64,000 nucleotides of DNA from Bacteroidales bacterium (GCA_017459075.1 JAFUDQ010000006.1:40974-104973); one strand, 5' to 3'; counted from the stretch's first letter, positions 1 through 9,924 are shown. The notes: generated by a model from the letters alone, not told the origin. Program-made: numbers and translations.

Positions 1-316
1 CGGGCAAATCAACGGTATAACCGTTTCCGCTGATAGAACCGCCTCCGCCTCCCAGGGAAAGGATCAGTATCAGAATGATAAGGATGGCGGCAAAGGCGCC
101 GCCTCCAATCGCCAGCAGCTTTCCGTTCAACTTTTTCGGAGTGTTTCCATAAGGGTGAGCAACCTGTGGCATTACGGGCGCCTGCTGCGTTACAGGTGCC
201 TGCTGCGTTACATGTGCCTGCTGAGCAGGGTTGTCGGCTACAGGAGCACCGCAATTAGTGCAGAACCTGTCACTGGAAGTAAGCGGCGCGCCGCAGTTGC
301 TACAAAAATTTGCCAT
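1..316 (-). CDS. Zinc-ribbon, single-pass membrane protein (partial, C-terminus outside window)
   Basis: The reading frame begins at an ATG at 314-316 and runs off the window start. The N-terminus is a double CxxC zinc ribbon (Cys5, Cys8, Cys19, Cys22; FCSNCG and FCTNCG). A low-complexity linker with three QQAPV-like repeats follows, then a Lys-rich patch and a strongly hydrophobic segment at about residues 73-95 ending in a Gly run, which I read as one membrane helix with the zinc ribbon in the cytoplasm. The start lies 15 bases after the hisS stop on the same strand, so it is probably cotranscribed with hisS. Function is unknown. Zinc-ribbon plus transmembrane proteins are common in Bacteroidales and many are annotated only by the ribbon. 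Confidence 0.75.
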   Translation of the reverse strand, partial: MANFCSNCGAPLTSSDRFCTNCGAPVADNPAQQAHVTQQAPVTQQAPVMPQVAHPYGNTPKKLNGKLLAIGGGAFAAILIILILILSLGGGGGSISGNGYTVDLP

Positions 317-331
317 AGCTATTGGGGTTAT

Positions 332-1717
332 TTATGAATTCAGGAAGGCGATGATAGCGTCGATGTCCGAAGAAGAAAAGGCCTGCTGCTGCCCTGAATC
401 CAGATTCTTGAAATTAACCTTGCCGGCCGCCGCTTCATCGGAACCGTTGATTGAGATGAATGGAATGGCTTTCTTGGCAGCATAGTCAAACTGCTTCTTG
501 AGTTTGCCGGTATCAGGGTAAATCTCGCAGGCAAGCCCACGGCCGCGGAGTTCCTTGGCTATCGGAATAAGATAAGGAAGGACGGTAGCATCCATATTTG
601 CAAACAAAACCGTTGTGGAAGTTGTCAGGTCCTTGGGGAATTTGTCCAGCCCCTTAAGCACATCGTAAATACGGTCAGCACCAAAAGAAATACCCACTCC
701 GGAAAGACCGGGCAGGCCGAAGATTCCGGTAAGATTGTCGTAACGGCCACCTCCGCAGATGCTTCCGATCGCATAGTCAGCAGCCTTGACTTCGAAAATA
801 GCACCGGTATAATAATTCAGGCCACGGGCCAGCGAGAGGTCGATTTCAACCTGATTGCGGATGCCTGCAGCATCGATAAAGCCAAAGAGCTCTTCAAGTT
901 CATCAAGTCCCTTGAGGCCAGCTTCTGAAGTGATGCCAGAGGCGGAACCTCCGGACATAAGCCCACGCATAACGGCTATCTTTTCCGATGTTGTGCCGGA
1001 CATGCCAAGAATGGGTTCAATCACTGCTACAGCCTGCTCAGAGAGCCCTCTTTCAAGCATTTCAGCCTTTACGGCATCCAAGCCGATTTTGTCAAGTTTG
1101 TCGATGGCGACGGTAATGTCCACCACCTTCTCCGGGAAGCCTGCGATTTCTGCCAGACCCGTAAGAACCTTACGGTTGTTGATTTTTATGATAACGCCGA
1201 TGCCGAATTTTGTGAAAACGGTATCTACTATCTGCACAAGCTCCAGTTCATTGAGCTGTGAATTGCTGCCCACAACATCGGCATCGCACTGATAAAACTC
1301 GCGGTAGCGGCCTTTCTGAGGGCGGTCTGCACGCCATACAGGCTGAATCTGATAGCGCCTGAACGGGAAGGAAATCTCATTCTGATGCTGGACAACATAA
1401 CGGGCGAATGGAACGGTCAGGTCGTACCTGAGCCCCTTTTCGCACACCTGGCGGGTAATCGCAGCACCATCGGCACCGGATAAATCAACATTCGCAAAAG
1501 CATCTCCGGAGTTCAGAATCCTGAAGAGGAGTTTGTCCCCTTCGTCTCCGTATTTGCCAAGCAATGTAGACAGGTTTTCCATTGCCGGAGTTTCTATCTG
1601 GGAATATCCGTAAGTCTTGTATACACTTCTGATTGTATCGAAAATATAATTCCTCTCGGCCATTTCTGAAAGGCCGAAGTCACGTGTCCCCTTGGGTATT
1701 GAAGGTTTCTGAGCCAT
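332..1717 (-). CDS. hisS: Histidine--tRNA ligase
   Basis: Class II aminoacyl-tRNA synthetase that charges tRNA-His in the cytoplasm. The 461-residue product has the family order: a PKGTRDF start (residues 8-14), the LTVPFARYV histidine-binding strand (100-108), the [12 protein letters not shown] motif 2 region (136-147), the HisRS-specific ARGLNYYTG motif (297-305), and a C-terminal anticodon-binding domain from about residue 365. Length is normal for the longer bacterial form. The ATG at 1717 follows a consensus promoter on this strand (1737-1744) with only a short leader, and the gene is divergent from sppA. The zinc-ribbon gene follows after 15 bases. Confidence 0.97.
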   Translation of the reverse strand: MAQKPSIPKGTRDFGLSEMAERNYIFDTIRSVYKTYGYSQIETPAMENLSTLLGKYGDEGDKLLFRILNSGDAFANVDLSGADGAAITRQVCEKGLRYDLTVPFARYVVQHQNEISFPFRRYQIQPVWRADRPQKGRYREFYQCDADVVGSNSQLNELELVQIVDTVFTKFGIGVIIKINNRKVLTGLAEIAGFPEKVVDITVAIDKLDKIGLDAVKAEMLERGLSEQAVAVIEPILGMSGTTSEKIAVMRGLMSGGSASGITSEAGLKGLDELEELFGFIDAAGIRNQVEIDLSLARGLNYYTGAIFEVKAADYAIGSICGGGRYDNLTGIFGLPGLSGVGISFGADRIYDVLKGLDKFPKDLTTSTTVLFANMDATVLPYLIPIAKELRGRGLACEIYPDTGKLKKQFDYAAKKAIPFISINGSDEAAAGKVNFKNLDSGQQQAFSSSDIDAIIAFLNS

Positions 1718-1736
1718 AATTTCAAATCTTATCGCG

Positions 1737-1744
1737 CAAATATA
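1737..1744 (-). promoter_or_regulatory. Bacteroidales -7 promoter element for hisS
   Basis: On the minus strand the sequence is TATATTTG, an exact match to the TAnnTTTG consensus of the Bacteroidota primary sigma factor. It lies 20 bases before the hisS ATG, giving a leader of roughly 14 bases. Confidence 0.7.
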
Positions 1745-1765
1745 CCAAAAAAACTGTGAAATGAC

Positions 1766-1773
1766 TATATTTG
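1766..1773 (+). promoter_or_regulatory. Bacteroidales -7 promoter element for sppA
   Basis: TATATTTG on the plus strand, 22 bases from the opposing hisS element, so the two genes share a compact divergent promoter region. Its position inside an upstream in-frame extension (ATG at 1761) is the main reason for placing the sppA start at 1809 and not 1761. Confidence 0.7.
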
Positions 1774-1808
1774 CAGAGGATACACAAGACTATTTTACAT
1801 TAGAGCGT

Positions 1809-3584
1809 ATGAAAGAGTTCTGGAAAATGCTGCTTGCGGCTGCACTCGGATGCTTTGTAGCCGGGCTCCTTACATTGTTTTTCTTTATAAGTTTCCTCGG
1901 AAACCTGTTTACCTTCGAGTCCGGAACTCCCGGGCTGAAGCCGGGCAGCGTGCTTAGGATTGACATGTCGCAGATTGTCTTTTCTGAGAAAAAGGCTACG
2001 GCAGACCTTCAGTCTTTCCTTCAGGGACAGGCCATGCCTTCCGTTACATTATGGGATGCCGTCAAAACAATAAAGAAAGCGGAATCAGACCCCAGAATCA
2101 GCATCATTTTCCTTAAGCCGGACGGTCTTTCAGCAGACATCGCCCAGTTGGAAGAGCTCCGCAAGGCGCTTCTGGAATTCCGCAGCAGCGGCAAAGCCGT
2201 AGTTTCATTCTGCGAATTCCCAACCCTTGGTTCCTACTATCTTGCAAGTGTTTCAGACCGTGTTTTCCTGAGCGCAAACAAGGGAGCTGGTCCCCAGATT
2301 AACGGAGTCGGCACCCAGATGTTCTTCCTCGGAGACCTTCTGAACAAGCTGGACGTCAACGTACAGCTCATCCGCCACGGCAAATTCAAATCCGCAGGCG
2401 AAATGTTCATTAAAAGCGAGCCCAGTGCGGAGAACCTGCTCCAGACCAAGGAAATGATAGGTTCAATATGGAAGTCTATTGCCGATGATATTGCCGCCGC
2501 CCGCGGTATTGATGCCGGCTCTTTCACGGAACTAGTTGAGAATCTGAAGCTTAACTCTTGTGAGTCGATGGTCGAATATAACCTGGCCGATGAACTCCTG
2601 ACCCGCGAGGGCCTTAAGGAAAAACTGGCCACACTCTCAGGCGCTCCTTCATACGACAAAGTTAATTACATTTCCCTTACTGATTATGTCAGATTGCGCT
2701 CCAAGGCGGTTGAATCCAATAAAAAGCAAATCGCCATCCTTGTTGCCAGCGGCGAAATTGTAGAGGGTGTGGACGATGCCAACATTGCCGGCGACACCTA
2801 CGCATCAGCTATCGCTGCGCTAAGGAAAGATGACAGGGTAAAGGCTGTTGTCCTCAGGGTTGCATCTCCCGGAGGAAGCGTGCTTGCATCGGACAAAATC
2901 AAAACGGAACTTGACCTTCTTGCACAGGAGAAGCCGCTTATCGCTTCCTATGGTTCATATGCAGCCTCTGGAGGATACTGGATTTCCAATAACTGCAATC
3001 ATATTTTCACGGACAAGACAACCCTTACGGGCTCAATAGGAGTATTCTCCATGATTCCGGACATAAGCCGGACGTTCAAAAATAAACTGCATGTAAACGT
3101 AGTTACAGTTGGTTCCAGCAAGCATAACGGAGGCGTTTTCGCTCCCCTTGACGCCCAGGAAAGGGAGGCTGTCCAGGAGCAGATTGAGGATATTTACCAG
3201 GCCTTTGTCAATACGGTTGCAGAAGGCAGGGGCATGGAGCCGTCGGCAGTAGACGAAATCGCCCAGGGCCGCGTATGGACTGGCTCAGATGCCATCGGCC
3301 TTGGACTGGTTGATGAGGTTGGTAGCCTGATGGAGGCTGTCCGTTACGCTGCGGTAGAAGCTGGGGACTCTGATTTAACAGCTTGGAACATAAGTACTTA
3401 TCCAACCGTTGAGACTACTTTTATAGATGAGCTTGTTGATTCAATGGGTTCTGAATTCGGAAGCAGTGACGTGTTTGCCGATACTCCTTTGCACCAGTTG
3501 GAATACACTTTGAAGCGTTGGTACAAGGCTTCTTCGCAGGAGAGGTATTTTGCAAGAATGCCCTATGAGATTATTGTCAGATAA
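1809..3584 (+). CDS. sppA: Signal peptide peptidase SppA, 67K type
   Basis: Membrane-anchored serine protease of family S49 that digests signal peptides left in the membrane. The 591-residue product has an N-terminal membrane helix (about residues 8-33) and two tandem S49 domains. The expected Lys/Ser dyad is present: Lys194 in GKFKSAGE in the first domain and Ser387 in SYAASGGYW in the second. This long two-domain form matches E. coli SppA and not the short SohB/Bacillus form. I chose the ATG at 1809 because it directly precedes the membrane anchor and because the -7 element at 1766-1773 lies inside the longer alternative. pgi starts 13 bases after the stop and may be cotranscribed. Confidence 0.93.
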   Translation: MKEFWKMLLAAALGCFVAGLLTLFFFISFLGNLFTFESGTPGLKPGSVLRIDMSQIVFSEKKATADLQSFLQGQAMPSVTLWDAVKTIKKAESDPRISIIFLKPDGLSADIAQLEELRKALLEFRSSGKAVVSFCEFPTLGSYYLASVSDRVFLSANKGAGPQINGVGTQMFFLGDLLNKLDVNVQLIRHGKFKSAGEMFIKSEPSAENLLQTKEMIGSIWKSIADDIAAARGIDAGSFTELVENLKLNSCESMVEYNLADELLTREGLKEKLATLSGAPSYDKVNYISLTDYVRLRSKAVESNKKQIAILVASGEIVEGVDDANIAGDTYASAIAALRKDDRVKAVVLRVASPGGSVLASDKIKTELDLLAQEKPLIASYGSYAASGGYWISNNCNHIFTDKTTLTGSIGVFSMIPDISRTFKNKLHVNVVTVGSSKHNGGVFAPLDAQEREAVQEQIEDIYQAFVNTVAEGRGMEPSAVDEIAQGRVWTGSDAIGLGLVDEVGSLMEAVRYAAVEAGDSDLTAWNISTYPTVETTFIDELVDSMGSEFGSSDVFADTPLHQLEYTLKRWYKASSQERYFARMPYEIIVR

Positions 3585-3597
3585 ATAAATTCAAGAT

Positions 3598-4935
3598 ATG
3601 GTAAATGTAGATTTGAAAGGTTGCTCTGCCTTTGTGAAACCAGAGCTTTATAAAGAGTATGTAAAGAAGGCGCTTGATGCCTTTGATGTGCTTGAGAGTG
3701 AGCAGGGTGCCGGAAACGATTTCCTTGGCTGGAAGCATCTGCCTTCTGAGGTTCCTGCTTCTATTCTGGAAGATATCGACGTTATTTGTGCAGACTGGAA
3801 GGCTCGCGGAGTGAATCTGGTTATCGCTATCGGCATCGGAGGCAGCTATCTTGGTGCAAAGTGCGTTATCGAAGCCCTCAGTCACAATTTTGCGAAGCAG
3901 CTTGCAAAGAAAGATGCTCCCGAGGTGGTGTTCGCAGGTAACAACCTGTCTGAGGAGTATCTTGCAGAGCTTATGGACCTTGCAGCAGAGCGCAACGTTG
4001 CCTGCATCGTCATTTCAAAGTCTGGTACAACCACAGAGCCGGCGGTTGCATTCCGCGTTGTAAAACAATATATTGAAGAGCGTTACGGTAAGGCCGATGC
4101 TGCTGTTCGCATCGTCGCTATCACTGATGCAAAGAAGGGTGCCCTTAAGACTTTGTCTACCCAGGAAGGTTACAAGACTTTTGTTGTTCCGGACAATGTT
4201 GGCGGACGTTTCTCTGTTCTTACTCCTGTTGGTCTTCTTCCTATTGCTGCCGCAGGGCTTGATGTAAAGGGCCTTCTTGAGGGTGCAAAAGAGGCAGAGA
4301 AGGTGCTGGCTGTGAAGTCAGAGGAGAATCCGGCTGTTGTTTACGCCGCCATGCGCAACCTGCTTCATACTGAGTGCGGTAAGAGCATTGAGATTCTTGT
4401 TAACTATAATCCTAAGCTCACCTATGTAGCTGAGTGGTGGAAGCAGCTTTATGGTGAGTCTGAGGGTAAGGATGGCAAGGGTATTTTCCCGGCTTCTGTT
4501 AACAATACGGCTGACCTTCATTCAATGGGGCAGTTTATTCAGGAGGGCTCGCGTGTTATGTTTGAGACTGTGCTTCATGTAGAGAAGGCTCAGCGCAGCG
4601 TTGTCATCGGCAGTGATGAGCAGAATCTTGATCAGCTTAATTTCCTTGCCGGCAAGCATATAGAGCATTGCAATCATATGGCGGAGCTTGGTACGAAGCT
4701 GGCTCATATTGATGGTGGTGTTCCGCAGCTTACTGTTACTTTGGAGAAGGTGGATGCTTTCAATCTTGGCGCGCTTCTTTACTTCTTTGAGTTTGCTTGT
4801 GGCGTAAGTGCTTATACTCTTGGTGTTAATCCTTTCAACCAGCCTGGTGTTGAGGCTTACAAGAAGAATATGTTTGCCCTTCTGGAGAAGCCTGGTTATG
4901 AGGAGCAGACAAAAGCTATCAGAGAGAGATTATAA
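3598..4935 (+). CDS. pgi: Glucose-6-phosphate isomerase
   Basis: Interconverts glucose-6-phosphate and fructose-6-phosphate in glycolysis and gluconeogenesis, in the cytoplasm. The 445-residue product is the compact bacterial form. Recognisable motifs are AIGIGGSYLGAK near residues 77-88, the phosphate-binding SKSGTTTEP loop near residue 141, and the PGI signature region GGRFSVLTPVGLLP near residue 203. The start is 13 bases downstream of sppA and the next gene starts 1 base after the stop, so the three are probably one transcript. Confidence 0.96.
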   Translation: MVNVDLKGCSAFVKPELYKEYVKKALDAFDVLESEQGAGNDFLGWKHLPSEVPASILEDIDVICADWKARGVNLVIAIGIGGSYLGAKCVIEALSHNFAKQLAKKDAPEVVFAGNNLSEEYLAELMDLAAERNVACIVISKSGTTTEPAVAFRVVKQYIEERYGKADAAVRIVAITDAKKGALKTLSTQEGYKTFVVPDNVGGRFSVLTPVGLLPIAAAGLDVKGLLEGAKEAEKVLAVKSEENPAVVYAAMRNLLHTECGKSIEILVNYNPKLTYVAEWWKQLYGESEGKDGKGIFPASVNNTADLHSMGQFIQEGSRVMFETVLHVEKAQRSVVIGSDEQNLDQLNFLAGKHIEHCNHMAELGTKLAHIDGGVPQLTVTLEKVDAFNLGALLYFFEFACGVSAYTLGVNPFNQPGVEAYKKNMFALLEKPGYEEQTKAIRERL

Positions 4936-4936
4936 C

Positions 4937-6979
4937 ATGAAATTTAGAAATATACTCTTTAGTCTTCTGGGCTTGCTGGCATGCGTAACGTTGGCAGCCC
5001 AGAAGCCGTATTATGCCCCTGTCAAAGAGGTATTTGCGAAGGATTCGCTGCTTACAAACGGCAATTTTTTATTATACCCTTCGGATAAGATACAGGCTCC
5101 GACGCCGGCCCCGAAGGGCTTCAAGCCTTGCTACGTAAGCACTTATACCCGTCACGGCTCAAGATATGTGGTAAGCGCAAGCACTTATAACAATGTATAT
5201 CAGTTCTTTACGAAAGCCAAAGAGGCCGGAGTCCTTACAGAGAAGGGAAAGGAATTCGCAGATAAATACCTGGAGTTCTATCCCCAGACGGTAAATAGGA
5301 ACGGGGACCTGACTCAGGTTGGGTGGGAGCAGCATGCGGGGATTGCCCGGAGGATGTACCACAATTACCCTGAGGTTTTCAAAGGAAATGCCTGGGTTGA
5401 TGCCCGCTCCACCCTTGTAATCAGGGTCGTAAAATCCATGTACTCAGAGTTGATGCAGCTTCAGAGCGAAAATCCTGCGCTTCGCATTACTTCCGATGCT
5501 TCCGCTGCTGACCTTTCCTTTATGGATCCTATGCTGGAGAATAATCCGCTTATGACAGCGCGCGACCAGGACATGTGGAGCTCCAAGCGTTCTGCCTGGG
5601 GTCAGGATTACAGGGATCTTATGCATGAGGTTCTGCACCCTGAGCAGTTCTTTGGCCGATATATCACTGATTATAGCTTCGTTACAAGCTTTGCCAAGCC
5701 AGAGGCCCTGGAATTCACAATTTGGAAGGTTGCTGCCGATGCCCTCTGCGTTGGCGAAGAGTATTCTTTCCTTGAATATCTTACTTTGGATGAGATGGCC
5801 TCTTGCTGGGAGATTGAGAATTTCCGTTTCTATGGCGTCAGTGGCCGGAACAAGTATTACGGTGGCCGCAACTGGGCCATGCACGTGACGCTTCTGGAGG
5901 ATTTTCTGAACAAGGCCCGCGAGGATGTTTTTGGCGGGGAATGCCGCGCCCGTCTTCGCTTTGGCCACGACATGAACCTTTGCGCCCTGATGTCGCTTCT
6001 TCGTATTCCAGGTTTTGATGAGGTGGCTGCCGATAAGAATGACGCCAAGAACGTCTTCCGCTTCTATCGTTCCCCCATGGCAGCCAACTTCCAGTTGATA
6101 TTTTTCAAGAACAAAAAAGGCGATGTCCTTGTTAAGCCCATGCTGAATGAAGAAGAGGTTTCGCTGCCGATTCCCGGTGCTATAGGTCCTTTCTACACCT
6201 GGGAGGCCTTTGAGGCCTATTGCAATGATATTATTGCCGATGCCTATAAGATTCTTGCCCCCAAGGTTGCCGTTGCCGCTCACCGCGGATACTGGACGGG
6301 AAGCGCCCAGAACTCCATCGAATCCTTGGCTAAAGCCCAGGAATATGGTTTCTGGGGCAGTGAGTTCGATGTTCACCTTACTTCTGACGGCGTAGCTGTT
6401 GTGAATCACGATGACAGCATAGGCGGAATTGAAATCCACGACAATACATACGAGGCTTTGTCTGAAGTACGTCTTGCCAATGGAGAGAAGGTGCCGACGC
6501 TGGATGAATATCTGGCCCAGGGAGAAAAGAGTGACAAAACTGTGCTTGTCCTGGAAATAAAGATTCAGTCCAGTGTAGAGCGCACTATTGAACTGACTGA
6601 CAAGTGTATAGCGGCTCTTAAGGCCCACGGTCTTTACAAGCCCTCAAGAGTCATCTTCATTTCTTTCAGCTACGATGCCTGCAAGCACATAGCCAAGGTT
6701 GCCCCGGAATTTACCAACCAGTACCTTTCCGGCAAAAAATCGCCGGCAGAATTGCACAAAGACGGCATCAATGGCCTTGACTATCACTTTACGTGGTTCC
6801 AGAAAAATCCTTCCTGGGTAAAAGAGGCCCACGATCTTGGAATGTCCGTGAATGTGTGGACTGTCAATGATGCCGACAAGATCCAATCCATGATTGAGCT
6901 TGGGGTAGACTGCATTACCACCAATGAGCCCGAGCTTGTCCGCTCCCTCCTTAACGGCAACGAGGTCCTGGTAAAATAA
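4937..6979 (+). CDS. Secreted two-domain phosphatase: histidine acid phosphatase (MINPP-like) fused to glycerophosphodiester phosphodiesterase
   Basis: A 680-residue protein with a signal peptide (residues 1-21, cleaved after LAAQ or nearby). Domain 1 (about 60-440) is a branch-2 histidine phosphatase: the nucleophile motif YTRHGSRY (70-77) resembles multiple inositol-polyphosphate phosphatases, and GHDMN (343-347) supplies the proton-donor HD. Domain 2 (about 445-680) is a GDPD TIM barrel, with AHRGYW (448-453), EFDVH (476-480) and HDD (491-493) supplying the metal and catalytic residues. Both active sites look intact, so the protein could remove phosphates from inositol phosphates or other phosphomonoesters and also cleave glycerophosphodiesters in the periplasm. 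The substrate is inference. The ATG at 4937 precedes the signal peptide, and the longer in-frame extension overlaps pgi. Confidence 0.85.
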   Translation: MKFRNILFSLLGLLACVTLAAQKPYYAPVKEVFAKDSLLTNGNFLLYPSDKIQAPTPAPKGFKPCYVSTYTRHGSRYVVSASTYNNVYQFFTKAKEAGVLTEKGKEFADKYLEFYPQTVNRNGDLTQVGWEQHAGIARRMYHNYPEVFKGNAWVDARSTLVIRVVKSMYSELMQLQSENPALRITSDASAADLSFMDPMLENNPLMTARDQDMWSSKRSAWGQDYRDLMHEVLHPEQFFGRYITDYSFVTSFAKPEALEFTIWKVAADALCVGEEYSFLEYLTLDEMASCWEIENFRFYGVSGRNKYYGGRNWAMHVTLLEDFLNKAREDVFGGECRARLRFGHDMNLCALMSLLRIPGFDEVAADKNDAKNVFRFYRSPMAANFQLIFFKNKKGDVLVKPMLNEEEVSLPIPGAIGPFYTWEAFEAYCNDIIADAYKILAPKVAVAAHRGYWTGSAQNSIESLAKAQEYGFWGSEFDVHLTSDGVAVVNHDDSIGGIEIHDNTYEALSEVRLANGEKVPTLDEYLAQGEKSDKTVLVLEIKIQSSVERTIELTDKCIAALKAHGLYKPSRVIFISFSYDACKHIAKVAPEFTNQYLSGKKSPAELHKDGINGLDYHFTWFQKNPSWVKEAHDLGMSVNVWTVNDADKIQSMIELGVDCITTNEPELVRSLLNGNEVLVK

Positions 6980-6999
6980 CCTCTAAATCCCTGAGGAAA

Positions 7000-7485
7000 T
7001 CAGACGTTCAGGCTGAGGGAGGATTTGATTTCGGACATGACGAAGGAGGAGTGGATGCTTCCGATGGAGTCTATCGTGCCCATAACATTGATAATGAAGC
7101 TGTTATACTCTTTCATGTTCTTGGCGCGGATTTTAAGGAGGTAGTCGTACTCACCTGAGATGTTATAGCACTCGGTAACCTGCGGAATGTCTACAATCAC
7201 ACTGGTAAAGCCCACTGCCACATCCTTTGACATCTGCTTCAGCTTCACGGAACAAAACACTTCGAAGCCGAGGTCAAGTTTCTCTGCATCAAGGACGGCG
7301 ACGTATTTTTTGATGAAGCCCTCTCTCTCCAGACGTTTCAACCTTTCAAACACCGGAGTCGTAGAAAGATTCACTTTTTCTGCGAGACTCCGTGTGGTTA
7401 TGCGAGCATTCTCCTGCAAGATTCGAAGCATTTTAAGGTCGATGCTGTCGAGTGTATAACACTGTGAAGATGAATTTTCTATCAT
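7000..7485 (-). CDS. Lrp/AsnC-family transcriptional regulator
   Basis: A 161-residue feast/famine regulator. The N-terminal winged HTH spans about residues 13-62 (LKMLRILQENARITTRSLAE, then the recognition segment STTPVFERLKRLE). A RAM ligand-binding domain fills the rest, with the usual TECYNISGEYDYLLKI segment. It is transcribed divergently from the methionine/threonine operon across an AT-rich 142-base gap, so it most likely regulates metY-metX-thrA-asd and itself in response to an amino acid. The ligand cannot be read from sequence. Confidence 0.9.
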   Translation of the reverse strand: MIENSSSQCYTLDSIDLKMLRILQENARITTRSLAEKVNLSTTPVFERLKRLEREGFIKKYVAVLDAEKLDLGFEVFCSVKLKQMSKDVAVGFTSVIVDIPQVTECYNISGEYDYLLKIRAKNMKEYNSFIINVMGTIDSIGSIHSSFVMSEIKSSLSLNV

Positions 7486-7590
7486 ACCGTTAAATCTTGG
7501 AATATTTTTCTATATAAAATTTAATTTTTCACAATTTTAGAAATTATTTCCAAATTTTCAAAGAATATTGCAGGAAAAGGGCCGCCGAGG

Positions 7591-7598
7591 TATTTTTG
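7591..7598 (+). promoter_or_regulatory. Promoter of the metY-metX-thrA-asd operon
   Basis: TATTTTTG fits TAnnTTTG, with TTG at 7568-7570 about 20 bases upstream. The predicted leader to the metY ATG is only about 23 bases, leaving no room for a riboswitch. The AT-rich stretch at 7486-7570 is the likely Lrp-binding region. Confidence 0.6.
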
Positions 7599-7627
7599 CA
7601 TCGGAAAACAAATAAACATCGGCAAAT

Positions 7628-8914
7628 ATGGCAAACACGAAAATCGGAACACGCTGCGTGCATGCAGGTTATCGCCCCGGCAAGGGAGAACCCAGACAGA
7701 TTCCCATCGTACAGAGTACAACATTCAGATATGAAACATCAGACCAGATGGCCCGCCTCTTTGACCTGAAAGACAGCGGATACTTCTACTCAAGGCTGCA
7801 AAACCCTACAAATGACCATGTCGCAGCCAAACTGGCTGACTTGGAAGGCGGAGTTGCAGCAATGCTCACCTCTTCAGGACAAGCAGCGAACCTCTTCGCC
7901 TGCCTTAACATCTGCCAGGCCGGAGACCATATCGTAAGTGCCGCCAATATCTACGGCGGAACCTTCAACCTTCTTGGCACAACCCTCAAAAAAATAGGAA
8001 TCGACGTAACCTTTGTGAATCCGGACGATGACGAGGAAATAATAGCCAAGGCATTCCGCAAGGAAACCAAGCTGCTCTTCGGCGAAACCATATCCAACCC
8101 CGGTGTGGAAGTGCTTGATATAGAGAAGTTTGCAAAAATCGCCCACAGTCATGGCGTGCCTCTTATCATAGACAATACTTTTGCAACGCCTATAATTTGC
8201 AGGCCGTTTGAATTCGGTGCCGACATCGTCACCCATTCCACAACGAAATATATTGACGGACAGGGAGTTACCGTAGGCGGCGCAATTGTAGACAGCGGAA
8301 ACTTCAACTGGGAAGACTATCCTGAGAAATTCGCCTGCCTCTGCGCCCCAGACCCTTCTTATCACGGCCTTGTTTACACAAAGACATTCGGCAAGGGAGC
8401 TTACATTACCAAAGCTACAAGCCAGCTGATGAGGGACCTCGGAGCTATTCAAAGCCCACAGAACGCATTCTACCTGAACCTTGGACTGCAAACCCTGCAC
8501 CTCAGGGTGCCAAGGCACAGCGAAAGCGCCCTTAAGGTGGCACAGTTCCTTAAAAACCATCCGGAAGTTGCATGGATTCATTACCCGGGACTGGAGGATG
8601 ACAAAGAACACCAGAAGGCTGTCAAATACCTTGGAAACCTTGCAAGCGGGGTAATGTGCTTCGGCCTTAAAGGCGGCAGGGAGTTCGACAACCGCTTCAT
8701 GGACAACCTTCAGCTTGTCACAATAGAGACTCACGTGGCAGACTGCCATACATGCATCCTTCATCCTGCATCCCACACCCACAGGCAACTGACGGAGGAA
8801 CAGCTTCGCGAAGCCGGAATCGCACCGGACCTCATAAGACTCAGCATCGGCCTTGAAGACAGCGAAGACATTATAAACGATATTGCACAGGCACTGGAAG
8901 CAGCGAAAAAATGA
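7628..8914 (+). CDS. metY: O-acetylhomoserine sulfhydrylase / aminocarboxypropyltransferase
   Basis: PLP enzyme of the Cys/Met metabolism family that joins O-acetylhomoserine and sulfide (or methanethiol) to give homocysteine (or methionine). The 428-residue length is typical for MetY and longer than cystathionine gamma-synthase. The PLP lysine is Lys207 in [12 protein letters not shown]. Other family marks are [10 protein letters not shown] near residue 57 and the SSGQAANL segment near residue 80. It is followed by metX with a 4-base ATGA overlap, which places substrate production and use in one transcript. Confidence 0.94.
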   Translation: MANTKIGTRCVHAGYRPGKGEPRQIPIVQSTTFRYETSDQMARLFDLKDSGYFYSRLQNPTNDHVAAKLADLEGGVAAMLTSSGQAANLFACLNICQAGDHIVSAANIYGGTFNLLGTTLKKIGIDVTFVNPDDDEEIIAKAFRKETKLLFGETISNPGVEVLDIEKFAKIAHSHGVPLIIDNTFATPIICRPFEFGADIVTHSTTKYIDGQGVTVGGAIVDSGNFNWEDYPEKFACLCAPDPSYHGLVYTKTFGKGAYITKATSQLMRDLGAIQSPQNAFYLNLGLQTLHLRVPRHSESALKVAQFLKNHPEVAWIHYPGLEDDKEHQKAVKYLGNLASGVMCFGLKGGREFDNRFMDNLQLVTIETHVADCHTCILHPASHTHRQLTEEQLREAGIAPDLIRLSIGLEDSEDIINDIAQALEAAKK

Positions 8915-9924
8915 TAAAACACTACCTGAACATAGAATCTTTTGACTTTGAATCCGGCGGCCATCTGGATAATGTAAGAATTGTGTATCACACCTCCGGC
9001 AATCGCGAAGGCAAGGTGATTTGGATTTGCCACGCCCTTACCGCAAACAGCGATCCGGAGGATTGGTGGCCGCAAATCGTGGGCGAAGGAAAGATTCTGG
9101 ATACATCCCGGTATTTTATCATATGTGTGAATATCCTGTGCTCTGCCTATGGCTCCTGCGGCCCTGCAACCATTAATCCCGCAACGGGAAAGCCCTTCCT
9201 GCTGACTTATCCAAAAACTACGGTAAGGGATATTGTGAAGACCCTGGAAGTAGTACGGAAACACTTGGGAATCAAATATATAGACCTTTTGGTAGGAAGT
9301 TCGGTAGGCGGTTTCCAGGCAATTGAGTGGGCCGTCAGTGAGCCGGAACTCTTCGGCCATGTCATTTTCTCTGCTACAGCCCCTGTGATATCTCCCTGGT
9401 TGGCAGCCCAGACAGAGACCCAGAGGATGGCCATAGAGGCCGACCCCACCTTCAGGGAAGCGGCCAGCCTGCAAGGCGGCGCGGCCGGGCTGCGATGCGC
9501 AAGAGCCCAGGCATTAATTACTTACAGGTGCTATGAAGGATACAAACTGACTCAAAGCGAGCCCGACCCGGACTTTCTCTTTGCATCCCGCCCGGCCTCA
9601 TATCAGCAGCATCAGGGCGACAAACTTATATCCAGAGGCTTCGATGCTTATTCTTATTACTATATTTGCAACGAAATGGACAGTCACAACGCCGGTCGCG
9701 GCCGCGGAGGACTCAGGGCAGCCCTCGGACGCATTCAGGCCCCGGCAACCGTGATATCCATTGACACTGACACGATTTTTCCGCCTCATGAAGCGACAGA
9801 ATGGAGCAAATTCATTCCCAAAGCCAGGCATATTAGCATAACGTCCAACTTCGGACACGATGGCTTTCTTCTTGAGACAGAACAATTTACGGAAATACTT
9901 AAACCAATTTTATGCAAGTTCTGA
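8911..9924 (+). CDS. metX: Homoserine O-acetyltransferase, alpha/beta-hydrolase type
   Basis: Acetylates L-homoserine with acetyl-CoA. The 337-residue product has the alpha/beta-hydrolase fold: nucleophile Ser131 in LLVGSSVGGFQ, a candidate catalytic Asp in SIDTDTIFPP near residue 290, and the catalytic His in NFGHDGFLLE near the C-terminus. The motif GPATINPATGKPF matches the MetX substrate loop. The acetyl or succinyl preference is assigned from the neighbouring O-acetylhomoserine enzyme and not from residues. It overlaps metY by 4 bases and thrA by 13 bases, suggesting translational coupling. Confidence 0.92.
   Translation: MIKHYLNIESFDFESGGHLDNVRIVYHTSGNREGKVIWICHALTANSDPEDWWPQIVGEGKILDTSRYFIICVNILCSAYGSCGPATINPATGKPFLLTYPKTTVRDIVKTLEVVRKHLGIKYIDLLVGSSVGGFQAIEWAVSEPELFGHVIFSATAPVISPWLAAQTETQRMAIEADPTFREAASLQGGAAGLRCARAQALITYRCYEGYKLTQSEPDPDFLFASRPASYQQHQGDKLISRGFDAYSYYYICNEMDSHNAGRGRGGLRAALGRIQAPATVISIDTDTIFPPHEATEWSKFIPKARHISITSNFGHDGFLLETEQFTEILKPILCKF

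Noticed and set aside
1761-1808. Longer start for sppA (ATG at 1761)
   Set aside because: It overlaps the -7 promoter element and adds polar residues before the membrane anchor.
5444-6628. 394-residue open frame antisense to the phosphatase-GDPD gene
   Set aside because: No family match, no promoter or start context, and the plus-strand gene is clearly real. It is a consequence of codon usage.
7486-7627. A SAM riboswitch before metY
   Set aside because: The promoter at 7591-7598 leaves only about 23 bases of leader, and I see no conserved SAM core or stem arrangement.
7874-8788. 304-residue open frame antisense to metY
   Set aside because: Antisense shadow of a well-supported gene.
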